Shown in pieces: positions 7,236-14,276 of a DNA stretch of 24,744 bases. The stretch is from the NCBI GenBank assembly GCA_964358485.1, contig CAYHPY010000052.1, forward strand, positions 1-24,744, read 5' to 3'. The notes beneath the pieces were generated by a model. The model did no database searches, was not told the DNA's origin, and worked only from the letters and a program-made list of their open reading frames with translations. Numbering within the stretch: the first letter of the stretch is position 1; every line of letters begins with the position of its first letter. The position numbers and the translations under genes were made by a program. This DNA comes from CAYHPY01 sp964358485. GTDB lineage: Bacteria > Elusimicrobiota > Elusimicrobia > UBA1565 > UBA9628.

Positions 7236-8221
7236 CAGGGTTTGGGGACGGGGGTCAGCTCCGAATCCCCGTTCTGCTTGACGTACTCCTTCCAAAGCCC
7301 CTCGCAGCGGTCATACAGCCCGCAGCCGGCGCAGCGCTCGGTCTTGATCCGGCCCGCCACCACCCGGCTTCCCCCGACGTCGTCGTTGCGAAAATCCGGC
7401 GCCCAATGCCGGGTCTGGAAGGTGGCGACTTCCCGGATCTCGCTGATCTGGTCCAGGTAGTCCGTGAAATGGCACAGCGGCACGTAGCGGACCACCCAGT
7501 CGCGAATGCCGTGCTTGCGGCCGAGGTCCAGGGTCTCCCGCATGAACGGGGCGGCCTCGGAAATCCGGGGAACCAATCCTTTGAAGTTGGAGTAGGCCCC
7601 GCCGTAGGTGGGATCCACGAAGATGAATTCGACATGGTGAATCTTAAGCTTCAGAAACAGCCGCCCGATGTCGGGCAGGTGACGCATGTTCTGCTTGATC
7701 ACGGTGCAGTTGCCGAAGACCCGCTCCAGGCCGAGCGCCCGGACGTTCTCGATGCCCTTGAGCAGTTCGTGGAACGAGCCCGGGGCGTAGGTCAGCTCGT
7801 CGTGGAGCTTGGCGTCGTGCCCGTGGATGGAAAAGACCAGGTCCGTCACCCCGGCTTCCACCGTTTGCTTGGCGAACTCCGGATAGGACAGCATGCGCCC
7901 GTTGGTCACGACCACGATGTCCTTGAAACCCAGCCGCTTGGCCGCCCGCACCATGGGCAGGAAATCCGAGCGGATCGTGGTCTCCCCCCCGATGAGCTCA
8001 AGGTATTCCACGCCGCGGGCCTTGGCTTCGACCATTTCGGCCAGGATTTGCTGGGTTGACTTGTCCGGGAGATCACGCTTATTCAAGTCAATACAGAAGT
8101 GACAATGCGAATTGCAGGAAAAGCCGGTGAAAAGGACAAGTTTCTGCGTCCTCTTTACGGGCTTTTCCTGCAATCCTTTCCCGTTCCGTTGTTCCGTTAC
8201 CGAAACTTTTGTTCTTTTCAT
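7235..8221 (-). CDS. Radical SAM protein with C-terminal Cys triad
   Basis: A 328-residue radical SAM enzyme with CX3CX2C at C36, C40 and C43. The SAM motif is an unusual GGET (LIGGETTIRSDF) in place of GGEP, followed by VVTNGRMLSY. SIHGHDAKLHDEL leads into APGSFHELLKGIENV, shared with the two other radical SAM proteins of the upstream half. The C-terminal C297-x2-C300-x5-C306 may ligate a second cluster. ATG 8221 is chosen because it overlaps the previous stop (TGATG) and has GGAAGG 5 nt upstream; the frame also opens earlier at 8248. Codons for about residues 16-37 lie in a 29-bp inverted repeat described separately. The substrate is unknown; by context it acts on the Hxs peptide or a related one. 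It is not obviously HxsB or HxsC. Confidence 0.82.
   Translation of the reverse strand: MKRTKVSVTEQRNGKGLQEKPVKRTQKLVLFTGFSCNSHCHFCIDLNKRDLPDKSTQQILAEMVEAKARGVEYLELIGGETTIRSDFLPMVRAAKRLGFKDIVVVTNGRMLSYPEFAKQTVEAGVTDLVFSIHGHDAKLHDELTYAPGSFHELLKGIENVRALGLERVFGNCTVIKQNMRHLPDIGRLFLKLKIHHVEFIFVDPTYGGAYSNFKGLVPRISEAAPFMRETLDLGRKHGIRDWVVRYVPLCHFTDYLDQISEIREVATFQTRHWAPDFRNDDVGGSRVVAGRIKTERCAGCGLYDRCEGLWKEYVKQNGDSELTPVPKP
8109..8176. repeat. 29-bp inverted repeat with 10-nt loop inside a radical SAM gene
   Basis: Left arm 8109-8137 and right arm 8148-8176 are reverse complements at 25 of 29 positions. Two of the four differences become G-U pairs in the mRNA, leaving only two unpaired positions. It overlaps codons 16-37 of the gene at 7235-8221, ending at the first cluster cysteine. 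Because of the symmetry both strands read QEKPVKRT and LFTGFSCN in one frame. Confidence 0.85.
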
Positions 8222-9534
8222 CAGTCCCTTCCGTCCATTCGAGCCCAAACATACTTCCCTTTCTGAAACTTCCTCTCAACAAGCCCCATTTTAATTAATG
8301 TTTCCGCCGCGTTGATCACGGCGTTCTCATCTTTGCAATCCTTGCAAAGAGGGATGTCCTCGGCGATCTTCAAAAATTCCTTGGTCGCGACCGGGCTCCT
8401 GGTTCCCAGCACCTCGAGCACGCACTGCTCGTTGTCGCTCAACACCGCGTTGTCGCGCCCTTCGTGCTTGCCGCGGCCCTGAAAGGCCGCGTCATAGCGC
8501 TCCGGAACGCTCTTGAGCGGGGCGATCTCTCCGGTGCCGAACACCCGCGCGTAGCTGGAATCAAATCCGATGCACCGGTCGTTGTAGACGCAGGATTTGC
8601 AGGCCTCGGTCTTGACGGTGTGATTCTGCGCCGTCATGTCCAGGTCCCGCATCTCGCCCTTGGGGCTGACCACCATGGTGTTGAACGCCGACCAGCCCAA
8701 CATCTGCTGTTCGTAGCCGGGAAGAACGCAGGGCGTGAAATGCAGGAGCAGGGGCGGCTTGGGAAAATTGACCTTGGTGAAAACCTCGTAGGCCTTGCGG
8801 ATGTACGGGGCCATGTCCGTGATGCGGACCCCGATCTTGGGAACGTTCAGGGTCATGTTTCCCTCGTACAGGGGGGCGATGATGACGAAATTGGACAGGC
8901 CCAGTTTGAGCAGGAAGAGCTCGTAGAAATCCTCGAGATGCCGGTAGTTCCACTCATTGAGAACGATGTTGACCCCGATGCCCACCTTGAGTTTTTTCAG
9001 ATTCTCGATGGATTGCAGGCATTTGTCGAAGGCGCCCGGCACCGCGACCAGCTTGTCGTGCAGTTCGGCGGCGTGGCCGTGGATGGAGTATTTGACGAAG
9101 GTCAGGCCCGCGTCGGCCAGGGTCTTGGCGTAATCGAAATCGGCGATCCGGATGCCGTTGGTCTGGATGCGGATATAGGTGTAGCCGATCCGCCGGGCCA
9201 GGGCGATCAAATTCGGCAATTCCCGCCGGATGGTGGGTTCCCCGCCCGTGAATCCCAGCCGCCGGTAGCCGTTCTTGTAGGACAGGTACATCTTCTCGGC
9301 CGCGGCCTCGAAGGCCATGTCGTTGGGAACCTTGCGCCACTCGAAGTCCTGGGAGCAGAACAGGCACTTGGCGCTGCAGTTGTAATTCAGAAGGATGTCG
9401 AAACACTTCGGCTCGTCGAAGGCGTCTCTGTCGACATGATCCGCAGCCGGCTGCTTCGGCCGCGGCCCCTTTTCTTTTTTGCCCTTAGGTTCCGTTCCCA
9501 AATTCCTTTTCCCTGCCGCCGTTTTCATGTTCAT
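8221..9534 (-). CDS. Radical SAM protein with C-terminal winged-helix domain
   Basis: A 437-residue protein. Residues 1-40 are Lys/Pro-rich and probably disordered. The radical SAM core begins with C53-x3-C57-x2-C60; GFTGGEPTIRREL is at about 94-106, IQTNGIR follows, and YSIHGHAAELHDKLVAVPGAF is the same pattern as in its neighbours. KTEACKSCVYNDRCIGFDSSY is a C-terminal cysteine triad. The last ~75 residues, from LSDNEQCVLEVLGTRSP to GLVERKFQKGKYVWAR, look like a winged helix, an unusual appendage on this family that could bind the peptide leader or DNA. ATG 9534 overlaps the desulfurase stop as ATGA and sits 7 nt after GGAGAGG. A GTG at 9540 lies too close to that site. Function by context: peptide modification. 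Confidence 0.82.
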   Translation of the reverse strand: MNMKTAAGKRNLGTEPKGKKEKGPRPKQPAADHVDRDAFDEPKCFDILLNYNCSAKCLFCSQDFEWRKVPNDMAFEAAAEKMYLSYKNGYRRLGFTGGEPTIRRELPNLIALARRIGYTYIRIQTNGIRIADFDYAKTLADAGLTFVKYSIHGHAAELHDKLVAVPGAFDKCLQSIENLKKLKVGIGVNIVLNEWNYRHLEDFYELFLLKLGLSNFVIIAPLYEGNMTLNVPKIGVRITDMAPYIRKAYEVFTKVNFPKPPLLLHFTPCVLPGYEQQMLGWSAFNTMVVSPKGEMRDLDMTAQNHTVKTEACKSCVYNDRCIGFDSSYARVFGTGEIAPLKSVPERYDAAFQGRGKHEGRDNAVLSDNEQCVLEVLGTRSPVATKEFLKIAEDIPLCKDCKDENAVINAAETLIKMGLVERKFQKGKYVWARMDGRD

Positions 9535-10811
9535 CGACACGCCTCTCCCACATACCCCTTCAGCGCATCCAAGAAAACATCCACTTCTTTTGCCGTGTTA
9601 TAGGCAAAAAACGAAACCCGGATCGACGAGTCGATCCCCAGGCTCTGATGCAGCAAATGCGCGCAATGCTCCCCGGCCCGCAACGCCACGAAGCGCCCCC
9701 CCAACTCATGATTGATGTACAAATTGAAATCCGTCGGCGAGAAAGCCTCATGGGCCGGCGCGAAGGAAACCAACGACCCCGTGGCCAAGTCCTCCGGCCT
9801 GCCCAGGATTCGCACCTCGGGAATCTCGGAAATCCCCGCGACGGCGCGCGCGACCAGGGAGCCCACATGCGCGCGGACTCCGGCGGCCGGAAGGCTCCGG
9901 AGCAGGGCCAGGGCCTCCGCCAAAGCCACGATCCCGGCCAGATTCGGAACCCCGGCCTCCAATTTTTGGGGCGCGTCCAGGTACTTCACCTCGGGTTCGC
10001 CTTCCCCGCCGGGCCAGCGGACCGATCGGACCGTCCCCCCGCCCACCTTTCCCGGCCGAAGCCGGTTGAGCAGGGTCTCTTTGCCGTAGAGCACGCCGCA
10101 GCCGAAGGGCCCTCCGAGCTTATGGCCTGAAAATGCCAGAAAATCCGCGTCCAGCGCGGACACATCCTCCCTACGGGAGGAGAGCGCCTGCGCGGCGTCA
10201 ACGAAAAATTTCGCGCCCCGAGCGTGGGCGATGCGAACCGCTTCCTCCAACGGCTGCAACCCTCCGAGGACATTGGAGGCTCGGGTGGCCGCCACCAGCG
10301 CGGTGCGCGGGCTCAACAGGGACTTGAGGTCGGCCGGATCCAGCCGCCCGTCCCGGTTGCGCCAAAACTTGATCACGGCCTCGCCCCGGCCCGCGGCTTC
10401 CCGGAAGGGCAGGTACACCGCGTTGTGCTCCAGATCGGAGACGATCACTTCCCGGCGGCCGTCCTCGTAGGGAAAGGAGCGGGCCACGATGTCGGCCGCT
10501 TCCGTGGTGCCCGAGGTGAAAACGATTTCGTTCGGGGAATCGGCGCCGATGAACGCCGCGGCGGCCTTGCGGGTTTCGGCCACCCAGCCTTCCACTTTCT
10601 GGCTGGCCAAATGGGTGGAGCGCTTTCCCCCGCAGCCGCCCCAATGAAGATAGAAGTCGGCCGTGCGCTCGGCCACGGCCCGGGATTTTAGGGCCGTGCA
10701 GGCGCTGTCCAGATAAACCATCTCCTTGCCGTCCACCTTTTCCCGAAGCGCGGGAAACTTTTCCCGGAGCGCCTCCACGTCCAGTCCGGGGGCCGCAGTC
10801 TTGGTCTTCAT
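9531..10811 (-). CDS. SufS/CsdA-like cysteine desulfurase (class V aminotransferase fold)
   Basis: A 426-residue PLP enzyme. FPALREKVDGKEMVYLDSAC opens the fold. H129 (LEHNAVYLP) stacks on PLP and D205 (VDAAQAL) binds its ring nitrogen. K231 in FSGHKLGGPFGCGVLYG forms the Schiff base, and C383 in AGEHCAHLLHQSLG is the persulfide-forming cysteine in the SufS-type position. Such enzymes remove sulfur from cysteine and pass it on as a persulfide. The ATG at 10811 overlaps the previous radical SAM stop as ATGA. No SufU, SufE or IscU partner lies in the window. It may supply sulfur for the many Fe-S clusters of this operon or for a sulfur insertion; alternatively the fold may do selenocysteine lyase or C-S lyase chemistry. 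A longer frame to 10889 is rejected because it overlaps the neighbour. Confidence 0.85.
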   Translation of the reverse strand: MKTKTAAPGLDVEALREKFPALREKVDGKEMVYLDSACTALKSRAVAERTADFYLHWGGCGGKRSTHLASQKVEGWVAETRKAAAAFIGADSPNEIVFTSGTTEAADIVARSFPYEDGRREVIVSDLEHNAVYLPFREAAGRGEAVIKFWRNRDGRLDPADLKSLLSPRTALVAATRASNVLGGLQPLEEAVRIAHARGAKFFVDAAQALSSRREDVSALDADFLAFSGHKLGGPFGCGVLYGKETLLNRLRPGKVGGGTVRSVRWPGGEGEPEVKYLDAPQKLEAGVPNLAGIVALAEALALLRSLPAAGVRAHVGSLVARAVAGISEIPEVRILGRPEDLATGSLVSFAPAHEAFSPTDFNLYINHELGGRFVALRAGEHCAHLLHQSLGIDSSIRVSFFAYNTAKEVDVFLDALKGYVGEACR

Positions 10812-11644
10812 GCCAGCAGGGACCCGTAGATCTCGATATAGTCGCGGCGCGGCCCGGGGCAGGCGTCGCGCATGGGGCAGCCCTCGCACTCGGCCACCTG
10901 CTGTTTTTCGGAGAGATGCACGCCTTTTTTATCGGCGCGCATCTTGTTGTAGTCCTGGTGGTGCTCCTTGAAATCCTTGACGAAGCAGACCGGGATGTGG
11001 TCCACGTCGAATTCGATGCCCAGGTCCACGCAGGCCCGCATCGCCGCGTTGAGATAGGGCGCCGCGTCCTGGAACCGGGGCATCACCCCGGGATTGTTCT
11101 CGGCGCGGCCCATGCCCTTGCAGTAGCTGAACTGGATCCAGGAAAACTTTCCCAGCTTCTCCTTGGCGAAACGGACGAAGTCCTCGCAGTGGCGGTAGTT
11201 GACCTTGTGGACGATGTAATTGAGTCGGACCTTGGCGCCCAGCGCAAGCAGGTGATGCACGCCTTCCACACGCCAGTCGAAGGCCCCCGGGGTTTCCGTG
11301 ACGGCCAGATCCAACTCGGGGGTATGGGCCGAGAAATTGACGTTGAAGAAATCCACCAGGCCCACGATCTGCTTCATCCGGCGGGGGTTGTAGCGGGTGA
11401 CCATGATCCCGTTGGTTTGGAATTCGATGATCTTGGCACGCTTGCGGGCGTGGAGGAGGATTTGTAGCAATTCCGCGGGGTCCTTGATCATGGGATCGCC
11501 GCCGGAGATCTGGACGTGGCCGGTCCGATCCTTGTCGATCTCGCCCAGGAGGTAGTCGAGTTCGAAGGCCCCGCCCCGGCCATGGGAAGAGCAGAAGACG
11601 CACTTTATATTGCAGACGCCGTTGATGGGAAGATGAAGGGCCAC
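10808..11644 (-). CDS. Radical SAM protein, first gene of the peptide-modification operon
   Basis: A compact 278-residue radical SAM protein whose CX3CX2C (C11, C15, C18) follows almost at once after the start. QISGGDPMIKDP carries GGDP in place of GGEP, and IEFQTNGIMVTRYNPRRM follows. NVNFSAHTPELD then TPGAFDWRVEGVHHLLALG resembles the two other radical SAM proteins downstream. The C-terminal C253-x2-C256-x5-C262 plus GPRRDYIEIYG suggests an auxiliary cluster. It starts with GTG 11644, 8 nt after a TGT-TATAAT box and without a ribosome site, so the mRNA is probably leaderless. Its stop overlaps the desulfurase ATG. Substrate unknown; role in peptide modification inferred from the operon. Confidence 0.82.
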   Translation of the reverse strand: MALHLPINGVCNIKCVFCSSHGRGGAFELDYLLGEIDKDRTGHVQISGGDPMIKDPAELLQILLHARKRAKIIEFQTNGIMVTRYNPRRMKQIVGLVDFFNVNFSAHTPELDLAVTETPGAFDWRVEGVHHLLALGAKVRLNYIVHKVNYRHCEDFVRFAKEKLGKFSWIQFSYCKGMGRAENNPGVMPRFQDAAPYLNAAMRACVDLGIEFDVDHIPVCFVKDFKEHHQDYNKMRADKKGVHLSEKQQVAECEGCPMRDACPGPRRDYIEIYGSLLA

Positions 11645-11652
11645 CGGGGCGA

Positions 11653-11661
11653 ATTATAACA
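11653..11661 (-). promoter_or_regulatory. Extended -10 promoter of the radical SAM operon (TGT-TATAAT)
   Basis: TGT-TATAAT is a perfect consensus -10 with the extended TGn element, followed by 8 nt and then the GTG start of the first radical SAM gene. The transcript would start at or one to two bases before the GTG. No -35 resembling TTGACA is seen about 17 bp upstream. The same nonamer occurs on the plus strand at 13143-13151. Confidence 0.7.
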
Positions 11662-11681
11662 CTTTTCCGTCGGAGGGATGC

Positions 11682-12443
11682 TTAGTTCGGATTGCAACTA
11701 CCGCCGCAGTTACAGCAATAGAAAGTCACCTGCTGAAAATTCGTGCCGCTTGGCTGGGGGCCTCCAAGCAACATACGCTCCGAGTAAAATCCGATCGCGG
11801 TCGTGGCGTATTGGTTCGCGCCGCAGGTCTTAGGGAGACCGTCACCGGTATTGATCGGGGTGCAATCTCCAGAGGTTTGGCGTGCACGGATGGCGCTGCC
11901 GGACTCGATATTGAAATTGGTGCCGTTGCTGGCGCTTACGTTGCCCATCCCGGCCAGGAGCTTTCCCATCACCATGGCCCGGTCTTGAACAAGGAGGCTG
12001 TTGCTGAGGGCCGGCACCGTGGTCCATTGGCCAGATCCGACCGACATTCCGCCGTTGCTGTGAAACCCGACCAACGCCCCGGCGTTGTAGCCGACGCCCA
12101 TCCGCCCGGGCGAATCGTGGATGATTTGGAAACGGTTTGTCGAGCCGGTGTAACGCAAGGAAATCCCGTCGGTCCAACCCGTGCCGGAGGAAAGGATCGT
12201 CAATTTTCCCGTGCTGGCGTCGGTCGTCCCGATGCCGACCCGGCCGGTGTCGCGCGCCAGGAAAGTGTTGTCGGTGGTGATCATCCGGGTGTAGACCCCG
12301 GAGGGCGCGGGGTAGTAGGTCGTCAGCGTGACCGTCTCCGAGCCGAGTTCGGCCACAGGGCAGGTCAGCAAGGCGGCGGCCAAGCCCCATCGGGCAAGAC
12401 GCGGAGATACGCGCAACTCCAGGCGGACGGTCAGTTCTGCCAT
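11682..12443 (-). CDS. Secreted protein with TTYYPAP / VGIGTT motif and Cys-rich tail
   Basis: A 253-residue protein with a basic N-terminus, then a hydrophobic signal (about 17-34), then ETVTLTTYYPAPSGVYTRM and NTFLARDTGRVGIGTT. The middle is Ser/Thr/Gly/Asn-rich and beta-prone, like phage-fibre or head-fibre repeats. The end is VTFYCCNCGGSCNPN with C243, C244, C246 and C250; two further cysteines lie at SGDCTP and KTCGAN. I have seen this LTTYYPAP start in surface proteins predicted from Elusimicrobiota-like genomes; their function is not known to me. ATG 12443 follows AAAGGAAG and an extended -10 TGT-TATACT. It ends only 38 nt before the radical SAM operon start, which has its own promoter. 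Whether it belongs to the system is open. Confidence 0.72.
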   Translation of the reverse strand: MAELTVRLELRVSPRLARWGLAAALLTCPVAELGSETVTLTTYYPAPSGVYTRMITTDNTFLARDTGRVGIGTTDASTGKLTILSSGTGWTDGISLRYTGSTNRFQIIHDSPGRMGVGYNAGALVGFHSNGGMSVGSGQWTTVPALSNSLLVQDRAMVMGKLLAGMGNVSASNGTNFNIESGSAIRARQTSGDCTPINTGDGLPKTCGANQYATTAIGFYSERMLLGGPQPSGTNFQQVTFYCCNCGGSCNPN

Positions 12444-12461
12444 CTAGCTTCCTTTAACCCC

Positions 12462-12470
12462 AGTATAACA
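12462..12470 (-). promoter_or_regulatory. Extended -10 promoter (TGT-TATACT) of the secreted protein gene
   Basis: TGT-TATACT lies 18 nt before ATG 12443, giving a short leader that includes the AAAGGAAG ribosome site. It matches the extended -10 style of two other promoters in the window. Confidence 0.55.
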
Positions 12471-12508
12471 GGGCCTCATTGACCTGTCAAGACCGAGCAG
12501 CTCACAAT

Positions 12509-13141
12509 CTAAAAAATGCCTATTTTAAATGCACAATCCGCGGATCGAAGCAGTTCCAACCTGGACCCCGGGGACAACGCTCCGGGCCGAAGTCCGTCCC
12601 AGAGCGCCGCCAATGCGCCCGGGGCGTCCAGATCGTTTTCGAGGGCCGCGCTGAAGCGCCTCCGGTAGGCGTGGATTCCCGTCGGATTGCCGGCGGTCCG
12701 CCCCAAGGCCAGCAGGGCCCGTCCGGACTCCACCAGGGAAACCCGCTCTCCCCGGGCCGATTCCAAGGCCTGCCAGGAAAAAACCAGCGGGGCGCGGTAA
12801 TGGGTTCGCAGGTTCAGCCAACGGAGGTCCTCCGGGCCGATCTTTCGCCGCGAAAATTCCCCGGGTGGAGCGCCCGAGGCGTCTCCTTTTTCCAGCGGGG
12901 CGGCCCGGAGCCAAATGCGCGCCGACTTCGGAGCGGGCCGCTTGGGGCTGATAACGACCTCGGCGGCCTCGGCCCCCGAGGCGAGGGTTCTTTCCGGTAT
13001 TTCCAGATACGCCAGGACGAGGGTCAAGAGTTCTTTCAAGGACTCGTCGCGCCCGACCCCGCCGGGCCCGATGCGCACCCCCGCGCCTTCGGAAACTTTT
13101 TCCGAAGCCCCGGTGAGCTGGTTATGGAGAAGAACCGCCAT
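12509..13141 (-). CDS. Degenerate cysteinyl-tRNA synthetase-like protein without HIGH and KMSKS
   Basis: A 210-residue protein collinear with CysRS but much shorter than its usual 450-500. LLHNQLTGASEKV (4-16) resembles the CysRS N-terminus (LYNTLTxxKE), and GPGGVGRD stands where CGPTVYD would be. The HIGH region and most of the catalytic domain are missing. ARIWLRAAPLEKGDASGAPPG (74-94) occupies the place of the KMSKSLGN loop. PEDLRWLNLRTHYRAPLVFSW (103-123) and FSAALENDLDAPGALAALW (163-181) match the helical CysRS segments (LRYLLLSTHYRxPLNF and FxxAMDDDFNTPxALAxL). The ending LELLRSADCAFKIGI resembles the last CysRS helix. It cannot charge tRNA by the normal route. Possible roles are tRNA binding or an adapted ligase; a decaying paralogue is the alternative. 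The ATG at 13141 overlaps the divergent tyrA control region. Confidence 0.65.
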   Translation of the reverse strand: MAVLLHNQLTGASEKVSEGAGVRIGPGGVGRDESLKELLTLVLAYLEIPERTLASGAEAAEVVISPKRPAPKSARIWLRAAPLEKGDASGAPPGEFSRRKIGPEDLRWLNLRTHYRAPLVFSWQALESARGERVSLVESGRALLALGRTAGNPTGIHAYRRRFSAALENDLDAPGALAALWDGLRPGALSPGSRLELLRSADCAFKIGIF

Positions 13142-13142
13142 G

Positions 13143-13151
13143 TGTTATAAT
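13143..13151 (+). promoter_or_regulatory. Extended -10 promoter (TGT-TATAAT) for tyrA
   Basis: A perfect TGT-TATAAT lies in the short gap between the divergent CysRS-like gene (ATG 13141) and tyrA. A start near 13158 excludes the in-frame ATG at 13140 and favours GTG 13197 for tyrA. The opposite strand has a weaker TATGTT box for the CysRS-like gene in the same 25 bp. Confidence 0.65.
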
Positions 13152-13196
13152 CCTAACATAACGCCCCCCCACGCCGCCGTCCGCCGCTTCCCGAAC

Positions 13197-14276
13197 GTGG
13201 CCATCGTCGGAACGGGCCTCATCGGAGGCTCGCTCGGAATGGCCGCCTTGCTCCGGCTCCGCGGGATCAAGGTGGCGGGCTTCGACCGCCCTTCGGTGCT
13301 CCGCCAAGCCCGCGCCGCCGGCGCCGTTTCGTCGGCGGCCTCCTCCCTGGAACGCGCCGTGTCCGGGGCCGATCTCGTGATCCTGGCGGTCCCGTCCGGG
13401 GAAATCCTTCGGCTCCTGCCCCGAGTCGCCCGCGCGGTCGGCCCCAAGACCCTGGTGACCGACGCCGCGGGAATCAAGGGACCCATAGTCGAACTCGGCC
13501 GGCGGCTGTTTTCCGATGGGCGATTTATCGGCGGCCACCCGATGGCGGGCAGCGAGCATTCCGGCATCGCCGCGGCCGATCCGCTGCTTTTCGAAAACGC
13601 CCTTCATGTCCTAACCCCGGCGCCGGAAACCCCCCGCCGCTGGGCCAGGGACCTGGCGGCGTTCCACGAGGCCCTGGGGGCCAGAGTGATTTTTCTTGAT
13701 CCCCGCGCGCATGACCGCGCCGTCGCCGCGGCCAGCCATCTTCCCCAACTGGCGGCGGTGGCGCTCATGAACAGCGTGGGAGACGGCTCCGAGGCGGGGC
13801 GCTTGGCCCTGCGCCTGGGCGCCGGAGGCTTCCGGGACATGACCCGGATCGCGTCCAGCCGGTTTGAGCCGTGGAAATCGGTGCTCTCGGCCAACAAGGG
13901 GCTGGTCGGCGCCGCGCTGGAGCGCTACATTCGGGAGCTTCGCGCCCTCGCCCGGGGGCTGAAAAACAATCCCGCCGCCTTGGGAGGCGCCTTCCGGCGC
14001 TCGCGCCGTTCGCGCAACGCGATCCCCAAGAACATGAAGGGTTTTTTTCAACCGCTGGCGGACCTGGCGGTCTTCGCCCATGACAAGCCGGGGCAGATGG
14101 CCGCCATCACCGGAGGGCTGGCGCGCGCCGGGATCAACATCAAGGACATGGAGCTGATGAAAATCCGCGAGGGCATCGGCGGGACCTTCCGCCTTTCCTT
14201 CTCCACCGCCTCGGAGGCCCGGCAGGCGGCCCGAATCCTGAAGGGCTTGGGCTTTAAGTCTTCCGCGCTCGGCTGA
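13197..14276 (+). CDS. tyrA: Prephenate dehydrogenase with C-terminal ACT domain
   Basis: This 359-residue enzyme makes 4-hydroxyphenylpyruvate for tyrosine using NAD(P). It has the Rossmann motif GTGLIGGSLG at 5-14, VILAVPSGEI, and VTDAAGIKG at 88-95. GGHPMAGSEHSG (112-123) carries the substrate-binding H114, and the H172/H181 pair is in DPRAHDR...SHLPQ. An ACT domain (about 290-355, VFAHDKPGQMAAITGGLARAGINI) probably senses tyrosine. GTG 13197 is preferred because an extended -10 lies at 13143-13151; the alternative ATG 13140 would add MCYNPN and 13 more residues but sits upstream of that promoter. The gene converges on the aminotransferase and their 3' ends overlap by 23 bp. Prephenate versus arogenate preference cannot be read by eye. 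Confidence 0.88.
   Translation: MAIVGTGLIGGSLGMAALLRLRGIKVAGFDRPSVLRQARAAGAVSSAASSLERAVSGADLVILAVPSGEILRLLPRVARAVGPKTLVTDAAGIKGPIVELGRRLFSDGRFIGGHPMAGSEHSGIAAADPLLFENALHVLTPAPETPRRWARDLAAFHEALGARVIFLDPRAHDRAVAAASHLPQLAAVALMNSVGDGSEAGRLALRLGAGGFRDMTRIASSRFEPWKSVLSANKGLVGAALERYIRELRALARGLKNNPAALGGAFRRSRRSRNAIPKNMKGFFQPLADLAVFAHDKPGQMAAITGGLARAGINIKDMELMKIREGIGGTFRLSFSTASEARQAARILKGLGFKSSALG

Noticed and set aside
8112..8294. A plus-strand 60-residue frame beginning MQEKPVKRT, similar to the minus-strand protein
   Set aside because: The similarity is produced by the inverted repeat; the rest has no gene-like features or ribosome site.
12915..13196. A longer TyrA reading frame
   Set aside because: It overlaps the CysRS-like gene and crosses the TGT-TATAAT promoter; the Rossmann fold begins right after GTG 13197.
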